From assembly GCA_030037515.1 (NCBI GenBank), contig JASHRE010000607.1, positions 1 to 8,202 on the forward strand: a stretch of DNA of 8,202 nucleotides. The letters are read 5' to 3'. The notes beneath the pieces are model-generated. The model was not told where the DNA came from. It did not search any database and saw nothing but the letters and a program-made list of their open reading frames with translations. Below are positions 1 through 6,183 of this stretch, piece by piece. Each line of letters begins with the position of its first letter. The stretch's first letter is position 1. The stretch is from Candidatus Sulfotelmatobacter sp. (lineage in GTDB: Bacteria > Acidobacteriota > Terriglobia > Terriglobales > Acidobacteriaceae). The position numbers were made by a program, and so were the translations under genes.

Positions 1-253
1 AGAAGATCTCTTTGCGGCCAGCCATGCTGGCATTGCCGACGCTTACCTTCGTGAAGCCCTGGCCCGCGATCCCGAAACGAATAAGCACAGCCCGCCCTGC
101 CCTCCAGTCAGATGCGAACGCGTGCTCCGAGCGGATGGTAGGGCTGCCGCTGGCTGTCTCCTGTGCGGATCCTGCCAAATTTGCCAAAAGTGCCGCGGGA
201 AAACAGCCCCAGGGCTGCGGAGGATCAAGCCACTGATTGTGAGAATATGGGAA
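1..253. other. Left-edge region, no confident gene
   Basis: This stretch lies downstream of the sigma factor stop codon and runs to the window edge. Two in-register frames are open across it. The plus-strand frame from base 2 begins EDLFAASHAGIADAYLREAL and looks helical and protein-like for about 27 residues. It then turns Cys- and Pro-rich and runs antisense into the sigma gene up to 379, so at most its first part could be the tail of a frameshifted gene. The minus-strand frame is the sigma frame continued past its stop, and it stays open to base 1. Near the edge it reads LIRFGIAGQGF and later NASMAGRKEIF, with possible GTG or ATG starts but no convincing ribosome binding site. I cannot choose between them. 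No terminator hairpin followed by a T-run was seen after the sigma gene. Confidence 0.3.
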
Positions 254-1498
254 TTAATCGTCGGCCAAGCGTGCCGCTTGTGTCATGAGGTAATTCCGCT
301 CCGGCATGCTGGTCGTGCGCGCAGCGGCGATTCGGTAGTGTTTGAGGGCGCTTTCGTGATCGCCCATCTTCTCAAATAAATGGGCGCGAACCGCATCGAG
401 GCGATAGTGACCGGCAAGGCGCGGATCGCTATCGAGCGATTGCAGCAACTGCAGGCCTTCGGCAGGACCGTGGACCATAGCGGCCGCGATGGCGTGATTG
501 AGAGTGACCATGGGGCCGGGGGCGACTCGCTTCAGCAACTCATACAAGGCCAGAATCTGCGGCCAGTCGGTGTCCTCGACTCTGTCAGCTTCGTCGTGAA
601 CCGCGGCAATCGCGGCCTGAAGCTGATACAAGCCCACGGACGCTTTCGACAGCGCGGCACTGAGAAGCTCAATGCCTTCGGAAATCTCCGTGCGATCCCA
701 CAGGGTTCGATCTTGCTTGTCCAAGGGAATCAACTCCTCATCCGGCCCGGTTCGGGCCGCCCGACGCGCGTCGGTTAAAAGCATCAGAGCCAGAAGCCCC
801 GCGACCTCGGGATTATCGGGCAACAGCGCTTTCATGATGCGCGTCAAGCGGATTGCCTCTCGCGCCAAGTCGAGTCGTTGCAGACGCGGGCCTATGCTGC
901 TGGCGTATCCTTCGCTGAAGATCAGGTACAGTACATGCAGAACTGCGGGCAGCCGATCAGCTCGCTGCTGCGGGAAAGGCAGACGAAACGGCACACCCGA
1001 AGCTTTGATGGTCTGCTTCGCCCGGCTGATCCTTTGCGCCATCGTGGCCTCGGGAACCAGGAAGGCGTTCGCGATTTCAGCCGTGGTTAATCCCCCAACT
1101 CCCCGCAAGGTCAGCGCGATTGCCGAGGACGGCGTGAGGGCCGGATGGCAGCACATGAATAGAAGAATAAGCGTATCGTCCGGATCCATGTCGGCCTCGC
1201 TATCGGGAGTGGACGTCAGAATTTCGGCTTCCGAGGCCACCTTCGTTTCTCTTTCGCGGCGGGCAATTTCGCTGCGCACGTGGTCCGTCATGCGCCGGCA
1301 TGCCACTTGTATGAGCCATCCGCGCGGATTTTCCGGAACGCCCTCGCGCGGCCACTGCGCGAAGGCGGCGATCATGGCCTCCTGCACGGCATCTTCGGCG
1401 GCGGCAAAGTCGTGAAAACGACGCGCAACCGCTCCCAGAACCTGCGGCGCGAGTTCTCGCAACAGACGCTCCGACGTTGCGTTCCATGGCTGGGTCAT
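254..1498 (-). CDS. ECF42-type RNA polymerase sigma factor with long C-terminal extension
   Basis: Group-42 ECF sigma factor, 414 residues, about twice the length of an ordinary ECF sigma. It should direct RNA polymerase to the promoters of its own operon. Region 2 lies at about residues 8-80 (FHDFAAAEDAVQEAMIAAF, then NPRGWLIQVACRRMTD). Region 4 lies at about 110-168, with the helix-turn-helix LTTAEIANAFLVPEATMAQRI (137-157). Residues 180-414 form the helical, TPR-like extension typical of this group (YLIFSEGY, LNHAIAAAMVHGPAEGL, GHYRLDAVRAHL, a repeat-like ALKHYRIAAA). No anti-sigma gene is adjacent. In the family, the extension is thought to control activity in place of an anti-sigma factor. 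The ATG follows the stop of the upstream YCII gene by 11 bp, so the genes are almost certainly co-transcribed. The YCII partners confirm the group assignment. The signal sensed is unknown. Confidence 0.95.
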   Translation of the reverse strand: MTQPWNATSERLLRELAPQVLGAVARRFHDFAAAEDAVQEAMIAAFAQWPREGVPENPRGWLIQVACRRMTDHVRSEIARRERETKVASEAEILTSTPDSEADMDPDDTLILLFMCCHPALTPSSAIALTLRGVGGLTTAEIANAFLVPEATMAQRISRAKQTIKASGVPFRLPFPQQRADRLPAVLHVLYLIFSEGYASSIGPRLQRLDLAREAIRLTRIMKALLPDNPEVAGLLALMLLTDARRAARTGPDEELIPLDKQDRTLWDRTEISEGIELLSAALSKASVGLYQLQAAIAAVHDEADRVEDTDWPQILALYELLKRVAPGPMVTLNHAIAAAMVHGPAEGLQLLQSLDSDPRLAGHYRLDAVRAHLFEKMGDHESALKHYRIAAARTTSMPERNYLMTQAARLADD

Positions 1499-1509
1499 TC
1501 GAGTTTCCG

Positions 1510-1902
1510 TTACAACATTTCCTGCGGTGGTCCGCTCATGATCGGTCGCAGCTCAATGGGCATATTCAGTGGCGTGCCTCCGGCGCCCGGCGCAGCCGAG
1601 ATTCGTGCGGCAACGTCGTATGCGCGCTCGAGGGTGTCGACATCGATAATCCAGAAGCCGGCGAGAAACTCCTTGGATTCGGGAAACACTCCGTCGGTGA
1701 TCGGCCGGCCATCCTTGCCCGCGCGCACCAGCTTCGCTTGATCCGGAAAAGAGAGCCCCTCCGCCGACACCAGTTCACCCCGTTCACGAAGTTCCTTGTT
1801 GAGACCGTGCATAAAGGCAATATGCGCCTGCAGATCATTCTTGGGCCATTCGGGCACGCCATGGCCGGTTTTCATCGTGTTCATCATCAAAATGTATTTC
1901 AT
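1510..1902 (-). CDS. YCII/DGPF-domain protein, paralogue 1 (sigma-proximal)
   Basis: Small YCII-related (DGPF, COG3795) protein of 130 residues, a typical full length. The fold is a dimeric ferredoxin-like alpha/beta barrel. It starts MKYILMMNTMKTG and carries the family signature DGVFPESKEFLAGFWIIDV (about residues 70-88), then ARISAAPG and NMPIELRPI. There is no signal peptide or membrane segment, so it is cytoplasmic. The start is supported by GAGGAG at 1910-1915, seven bases before the ATG. The gene sits between its paralogue (82 bp upstream) and the sigma gene (11 bp downstream). YCII genes are the standard partners and main targets of ECF42 sigma factors. Their biochemical function is not established, and an enzymatic or small-molecule binding role is only suggested by the fold. 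Confidence 0.93.
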   Translation of the reverse strand: MKYILMMNTMKTGHGVPEWPKNDLQAHIAFMHGLNKELRERGELVSAEGLSFPDQAKLVRAGKDGRPITDGVFPESKEFLAGFWIIDVDTLERAYDVAARISAAPGAGGTPLNMPIELRPIMSGPPQEML

Positions 1903-1984
1903 TATCTGGCTCCTCTCATTTTGGTTTCGGGATCTTCATGCTTTCATTTTTAAGCCCGCGCTGGGGCGCGATTGTTGACATCTG

Positions 1985-2377
1985 TCAATGCGGTTCCGAC
2001 TTGTGGGCCGCGAACTGTCGCACCTCGATCGGCATGTTCGTGGGTCTGGCACCAGGTCCGGGAGCTGCGGAAATCTGTCCGGCTATGGCATAAGCGCGCT
2101 CAGCCGTGGCGACGTCGACGATCCAGTACCCTAAGAGAAATTCCTTCGACTCCGGGAAAATGCCGTCTGTGACCGGCACACCATTTTTCTCGCCACGTAC
2201 GACCTTGGCTTCTTTTGGTTCGGCCAAGCCCTGTGTGGCGACAAACTCTCCGGACTCGGCCAGTTCCTTGGCAAGGCGCTGAAGAATCGCCATGTGTGCA
2301 GCAATATCGTGTTTCGACCAGGCTTGATATCCTTCGACGCCCGCTCTCGTGCCCGACATCAGCAAAATGTATTTCAT
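1985..2377 (-). CDS. YCII/DGPF-domain protein, paralogue 2 (promoter-proximal)
   Basis: Second YCII/DGPF protein, also exactly 130 residues and first gene of the operon. It shares with its neighbour the MKYIL start, the block DGIFPESKEFLLGYWIVDV, QISAAPG and NMPIEVR, and is roughly half identical overall by eye. The two therefore look like a tandem duplication that has since diverged. I chose the ATG at 2377 over an in-frame GTG at 2398. It aligns with the start of the paralogue, begins with the conserved MKYILLM strand, and has AGGAG at 2388-2392 ten bases upstream. A leader of about 90 or 160 nt would separate it from the two putative ECF42 promoters at 2476-2502 and 2546-2572. Function is unknown; co-regulation with the sigma factor is inferred from position and spacing. 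Confidence 0.93.
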   Translation of the reverse strand: MKYILLMSGTRAGVEGYQAWSKHDIAAHMAILQRLAKELAESGEFVATQGLAEPKEAKVVRGEKNGVPVTDGIFPESKEFLLGYWIVDVATAERAYAIAGQISAAPGPGARPTNMPIEVRQFAAHKSEPH

Positions 2378-2475
2378 ATTCTTCTCGCTCCTATTCACCG
2401 ATTCATTTCACTATGGACCCAACGCTGACGTGTGTGTCCCCTGCCCGCGCTTGTAATGCGCGCTTTCACCCTGTA

Positions 2476-2502
2476 GTCGGAACCGCCCTGCCGTTGTCGA
2501 CA
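2476..2502 (-). promoter_or_regulatory. Putative ECF42 promoter, proximal, for the YCII-sigma operon
   Basis: Read on the minus strand, a -35-like TGTCGA (2502-2497) is followed after 17 bases by a -10-like CGAC (2479-2476). From memory of the family, ECF42 promoters carry TGTCGA and CG(A/T)C at about this spacing. The expected transcript start is near 2468, giving a leader of about 90 nt before the first YCII gene. The TGTCGA here belongs to a self-complementary TGTCGACA (2495-2502), but the plus-strand reading has no CGAC at the right distance, so this copy faces one way. Not tested experimentally. Confidence 0.65.
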
Positions 2503-2544
2503 TCCCTTCCAAAAAAATATTTTCAACCGGAAATTAGCAGCTCC

Positions 2545-2572
2545 TGTCGATTTCGGGACCCAGAAATCGACA
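2545..2572. promoter_or_regulatory. Perfect inverted repeat: putative bidirectional ECF42 promoter
   Basis: TGTCGATTTC (2545-2554), eight bases, then GAAATCGACA (2563-2572): ten-base arms with no mismatch. Each arm supplies the -35 of one strand and the -10 of the other. On the plus strand TGTCGA (2545-2550) is followed after 17 bases by CGAC (2568-2571). On the minus strand TGTCGA (2572-2567) is followed after 17 bases by CGAC (2549-2546). Plus-strand transcription would start near 2578, about 14 bases before the phosphatase ATG and next to its ribosome binding site. Minus-strand transcription would start near 2539 and serve the YCII-sigma operon. The alternative reading is an operator for a dimeric regulator; the two readings are not exclusive. 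Confidence 0.65.
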
Positions 2573-2591
2573 TACGAGTGGAGGCGAGAAT

Positions 2592-3347
2592 ATGAGGACC
2601 GACGAAATGGTGGTGGACGTTAGCCAGGACTGGGTACTGGCCTGCGACGTGCAGCAGGGCTTCATGCAGGCGCCCCGTACGGCCAGCGATTCCTTCGACT
2701 ATAGCGCCCGCTGTCGTCAGGTTCGAGCCCTCGGCGGCGATTGCTACAATTTTATCCCGCTTCCGGACGATCGCTTGGCGCTGGTCGTTGGAGATGCCTC
2801 CGGCAAAGGTCTGGCCGCGGCGCTGATGATCGCGAATGTGCAGTCCTGCCTTCGGACCGCGGCACTGTTCACGGGAGACGACTTGGCCGCGCTACTCAAG
2901 GTCGTGAATCATCAGGCATACGCTTCGTCGTCGGAGGACCGGTATGCAACCTTGTTCTATGGTGTATTCGACGGATCGGCCCGCATTCTGCGCTACGTAA
3001 ATGCCGGACATAACCCGCCGGTCGTCATTCGGAGAGATGGTTCAATGCAGTCCCTTGAAACGGGTGGCGCGCCGGTTGGGCTGCTCCCCGATTCGGAATA
3101 TCGGGAGGGTTCCATAAAGGTTGAAGCCGGTGATTTGGTGATCGCTTTCACCGACGGGCTCACCGAAGCCGCAAACCAGGACGGGGAGGAATGGGGAGTG
3201 CAGGGCTTACTCAAGGCCGCTGCCGGCGGAGCGCAATACTCTCAAGACGCGCGAGATCTCGTCAATTCGATCTTCTGTTCCATGGATCAGTTCTCCAAAG
3301 AGCACCAAACCGATGATGCGACACTGGCAGTTTTGCGGGTGTTCTGA
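2592..3347 (+). CDS. SpoIIE/RsbU-type PP2C serine phosphatase, stand-alone domain
   Basis: Mn/Mg-dependent protein serine/threonine phosphatase of the SpoIIE/RsbU class, 251 residues. Such enzymes usually dephosphorylate an anti-anti-sigma (STAS) protein in a partner-switching pathway. The catalytic landmarks are all present in order: LGGD (47-50), VGDASGKGLAAALM (66-79), NAGHNPP (137-143), GGAPVGLLPD (158-167), FTDGLTEAAN (186-195) and TDDATLAVLRV (240-250), which include the metal-binding aspartates. The chain is little more than the phosphatase domain, with only about 30 residues before it: no PAS, GAF, HAMP, receiver or membrane segment. GGAGG at 2580-2584, seven bases before the ATG, fixes the start. 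It is divergent from the ECF42 operon, and a putative ECF42 promoter ends about 20 bases upstream of its ATG. No STAS or anti-sigma kinase gene is in the window, so its substrate is unknown. Confidence 0.93.
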   Translation: MRTDEMVVDVSQDWVLACDVQQGFMQAPRTASDSFDYSARCRQVRALGGDCYNFIPLPDDRLALVVGDASGKGLAAALMIANVQSCLRTAALFTGDDLAALLKVVNHQAYASSSEDRYATLFYGVFDGSARILRYVNAGHNPPVVIRRDGSMQSLETGGAPVGLLPDSEYREGSIKVEAGDLVIAFTDGLTEAANQDGEEWGVQGLLKAAAGGAQYSQDARDLVNSIFCSMDQFSKEHQTDDATLAVLRVF

Positions 3348-4959
3348 AGCCCCGTCACTTGTCGGATGGCTTCACTCCTCAACTTTCAGCTGCCGGACGG
3401 CGTGGTCATTCTTCGGATTTGGTTGCAGAGGTTTTTTTCATAATTCCGGATCGACAAGATGCTTCTGCCCGGTCTTCGTGCCCGCCTCACCCGGGCTGTC
3501 GTAGACGTTGGCGGCCGGCGGAAATTCCTGGACATTTTTCCGGAATACCTTCACCCCTCCTGCTCCATGCCGCCGTAAAGCACGCGATAGCCCAAGCGTT
3601 GTGAGCGTGAATTCATCGACGCCTTGTGGCTGATTCTTCAATCCATCGTAGCGCTCGAGAGCAAGGGGTGTGCCCTTGAACTTCGCGAGCAAATACAATT
3701 CGTCCGACGGAAGTCCGGTCGCGGTTTGCGATTCCCCGCATATTCGTTCGCCACCCGGCGCACGGCTTGCACACCGCCAAATCTGACAGCTCGGAAAAAG
3801 TGTAGCCCGGATGGGACTGGCGAGCCGCCGGAAAGTGATTTTTATCCAAGCCGGGCTCAAGTTACAAGAGCGCGGGCATTTTGCGGACGCGAGTGAGCAC
3901 GCTTGATTTAATCTTCAGTTCGTGATGGAAGGTGGGGGAAAAAAATCGGATGTCGGCGCTACGGGAGCAAGTTTGGGCACACAAGATGCGCCCCGGAAGC
4001 GGCATCAACGCTCGGCTCCCTGTTACTACTCACAGTTTCGATCCACTGACCTCCGAGTTATTTTTCCGGGGTGCGTGTCTGTGTTGTGCTTCCCGCGCTC
4101 TGTCTCTACGGCTTGCAGATGCTTGGCCACACAACCATCGGGGCCACCCACGATGCAACCATCGTACAGCGGGGGAACTTCGTGATAGCCGCTGTGCTTG
4201 CTCCGCCTCTGATCTGCTACGGCACGCGCATACCCAAGAGTGTGTCGTGCAAATCATCGATTGAGATTCCCGGGCAAAAACAGATCGATTAGTCGTCGTT
4301 CCCGACAGATCGTGGTTTGCCAGACGGCTCCGAAACCTAATGCTTGATCGGGATCTGGCGGGCGAGACAAGCAGCTGTAAGCATTTTGCTTCCCCCCATC
4401 GTCGATCGTCGCGGGCGCACAGCCGGCGGTCAAGTGCGTCGCTGGCCACTACGTTTTCAATCGGTTACAACCAGATGTTAACCGGCTTCGTTTGGAAAGG
4501 GCTGGATATTAGCGGATAGCTCCCAGCAGGACCAGGCAGCGTGCGCCGCGAAAAGGGTGCGCCGAAAGCGCCAAAATGCGCCGAACAAACCTTCAAACTG
4601 ATACACCGCGCTGGACTTCGGTGCATCTTACCGAAGCCCTTTTTCGATCTATTGCGCGGGCTGCAGATCGCGGAAGAACGAGAAGAGCCCAGGTGGCTGC
4701 CCGAGGTGACATCCGGGCAAAACGGCCTACAATGCGCGCGTGGCTAGCTTCAGCCCGATGCTACGTGGGCCGAGTGCCTTCCAAACTCGTTCCTCTACTC
4801 AGCGGATGCGCTGGAACGGATCGAGGCGTTGGACGCCTGACGACGATGAGAGCCGTCCTCACGAAGCCCAGGAACAGAACGGCGAATGAAATTGCAAAAC
4901 AGATCACGGCTGAACCGCAATCTGTTTCGCGCAACAACTGCCGGAGGCTGACTCTCGTT
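3348..4959. other. Gene-poor 1.6-kb region
   Basis: Between the phosphatase stop and the chosen start of the kinase I see no gene I would defend, apart from a doubtful minus-strand frame at 3438-3860. Other open frames here (for example minus 4030-4449, plus 4071-4292, and the N-terminal 128 codons of the frame leading into the kinase from 4576) give Arg-, Ser- and Cys-rich translations without recognisable domains and look like chance. A cluster of GCGCC motifs lies at 4543-4582. No tRNA-like fold, insertion-sequence end or clear terminator was recognised. It could be decayed genes, a long regulatory region or a small RNA locus; the sequence alone does not decide. Confidence 0.5.
3438..3860 (-). 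CDS. Doubtful hypothetical protein or C-terminal gene remnant
   Basis: An open frame of 140 codons whose two halves differ. The last ~88 residues (from about 3704 downward) read like genuine protein, with balanced composition and G/C-ending codons: DELYLLAKFKGTPLALERYD, then LTTLGLSRALRRHG, GGVKVFRKNVQEFPPAANVY and KTGQKHLVDPEL. The first ~50 residues are Arg-, Cys- and Ser-rich and look non-coding. Over that part an overlapping minus-strand frame (3613-3849) reads more naturally (HPGYTFSELSDLAV), which would fit a frameshifted gene. I see no good ribosome binding site and no membrane segment, and I do not recognise the family. It may be a small gene with an unrecognised start, a frameshifted pseudogene or a truncated remnant. 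Its 3' end faces the phosphatase 3' end, leaving about 90 bp between stops. Confidence 0.3.
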   Translation of the reverse strand: MSPAWIKITFRRLASPIRATLFPSCQIWRCASRAPGGERICGESQTATGLPSDELYLLAKFKGTPLALERYDGLKNQPQGVDEFTLTTLGLSRALRRHGAGGVKVFRKNVQEFPPAANVYDSPGEAGTKTGQKHLVDPEL

Positions 4960-6183
4960 ATGCAACCGAAACATGGGACCAATGATAAATGGGAGAAGTC
5001 TGGACCAATTCACGGCGGGGATGTCCGCCGGGGCCTTTCCTGGTTGAGATCCGATCTGTGGAGAATCGTTTCATTCCTCGAAGCGAGCCTTCTTATCTTT
5101 TTCTTCTGGCGAAACGCACGACGTGTGCACGTGTTGAAGCGGCACCTCGAGCGTGTGTTCGATCAGCCGCTGATCGGCATGGCGCTCGAAGACCTGGATG
5201 GCAACTTGCTGCACGTAAATTCGGAGCTGTGCTCGATGATGGGATATGCGGTAGATGAGATGTTGAAGATGGATTGTAAACAGTTTGAACATCCTGACAA
5301 CGAAGATCATGATTGGTACCTCTTCCAGCAGATCCGGGCCGGGACAAGAGCCAGTTATTACATCGAAAAGCCTTATCGACGGAAGGATGGTACGAAGATG
5401 TGGGGTCGGCTCTATGTCTGTCGCTTAAACCGCGAGGGTGAGGGACCACCCAGGCTCCTGGCCATGGTGGAAGACATCACGGAAAGGAAGCTGTCTGAGC
5501 AGAAACTGAACGAAGCACAACGACGCCTAGTCGAACTGACCAGCCGATTGATCCAAGTTCAAGATGAAGAACGGCGGCTTATGGCGCGCGAACTGCATGA
5601 TGACGTTGGCCAGCGCCTTTCGCTGCTGATGATGCAGCTGCAACGCGTTAGTCGAAAGCTACCCGCTGCCCCATCGGAAAAGGCCGCGCTCAGACATATT
5701 CTAACCGATCTGGACGAACTCACACGCGATGTACATGAACTCTCCCATCAGCTTTACTCAAGCAAATTGCAGTATATTGGGTTGAAGCCCGCGTTGCGGG
5801 AGTTGTGTCGGCAGTTTGCGTCTCAACACGGTACTGAGGTTTCCGAGATGCTGGAGGATGTTCCGGACCTGCCTGCGAATGTGCAGTTTTGTCTATATCG
5901 GGTCGCGCAGGAGGCATTGAACAACGTTGGCAAACACAGCCAGGCGCGACAGGTTTCGGTGCAGCTTGGCACTAGGCCGGACATGGTTGTATTAGAGATA
6001 ATCGACACCGGCATCGGTTTTGAAAGTATTGTTCCGGTCAAGGGTCTGGGAATAGCAAGCATGCGGGAAAGATTGCGCACGGCAGGTGGCGATCTGATCA
6101 TTACATCAAAGCCCGGCCAGGGCACCAGGCTGGCTGCTACTGTTCCGTATAAAAAGACCGGCGCTGTAAGCAAGGTGGCATAA
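4960..6183 (+). CDS. PAS-domain sensor histidine kinase, NarL/DegS type (HisKA_3)
   Basis: Sensor histidine kinase, 407 residues. One hydrophobic stretch (about 36-50, IVSFLEASLLIFFFW) followed by RNARR suggests a single membrane anchor. A PAS domain follows at about 60-175 (MALEDLDGNLLHVNSELCSM, then YRRKDGTKMWGRL, ending MVEDITERK), then a short coiled coil. The HisKA_3 domain at 205-270 carries the phospho-acceptor His213 in ARELHDDVGQRLS. The HATPase_c domain spans about 305-397, with N-box AQEALNNVGKHS (316-327), G1 DTGIGF (349-354) and G2 KGLGIASMRER (361-371). Such kinases normally phosphorylate LuxR-type response regulators; none is in the window, so this is a local orphan. The frame is open from an ATG at 4576, but the extra 128 codons look non-coding. 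The ATG at 4960 has GGAGG at 4943-4947, 12 bases upstream. An ATG at 4846 is the other candidate. Confidence 0.9.
   Translation: MQPKHGTNDKWEKSGPIHGGDVRRGLSWLRSDLWRIVSFLEASLLIFFFWRNARRVHVLKRHLERVFDQPLIGMALEDLDGNLLHVNSELCSMMGYAVDEMLKMDCKQFEHPDNEDHDWYLFQQIRAGTRASYYIEKPYRRKDGTKMWGRLYVCRLNREGEGPPRLLAMVEDITERKLSEQKLNEAQRRLVELTSRLIQVQDEERRLMARELHDDVGQRLSLLMMQLQRVSRKLPAAPSEKAALRHILTDLDELTRDVHELSHQLYSSKLQYIGLKPALRELCRQFASQHGTEVSEMLEDVPDLPANVQFCLYRVAQEALNNVGKHSQARQVSVQLGTRPDMVVLEIIDTGIGFESIVPVKGLGIASMRERLRTAGGDLIITSKPGQGTRLAATVPYKKTGAVSKVA

Noticed and set aside
672..1415. Long plus-strand open frame of 247 codons opposite the sigma factor
   Set aside because: It is antisense to a clearly recognised sigma gene and its translation is Arg/Ser-rich with no domain; it is open only because of codon bias on the other strand.
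1615..1642. Minus-strand TGTCGA (1642-1637) followed by CGAC (1618-1615) inside YCII paralogue 1
   Set aside because: The spacing is 18 rather than the 17 seen in the three intergenic elements, and both parts fall in conserved coding sequence (IIDVDTLERAYDVA), so chance is the simpler reading.
2378..2398. Earlier GTG start for YCII paralogue 2
   Set aside because: The ATG at 2377 matches the paralogue's start and the conserved first strand, and has AGGAG at 2388-2392 upstream.
4071..4292. Plus-strand open frame of 73 codons with a hydrophobic start
   Set aside because: No family is recognisable, no ribosome binding site precedes it, and the composition is not convincingly coding.
4030..4449. 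Minus-strand open frame of 139 codons
   Set aside because: The translation is dominated by Arg, Ser and Cys with no domain, and there is no ribosome binding site.
4576..4959. N-terminal extension of the histidine kinase from the first ATG
   Set aside because: The translation is Arg-rich and lacks domain features; the ATG at 4960 has a ribosome binding site and leads straight into the membrane segment and PAS domain.
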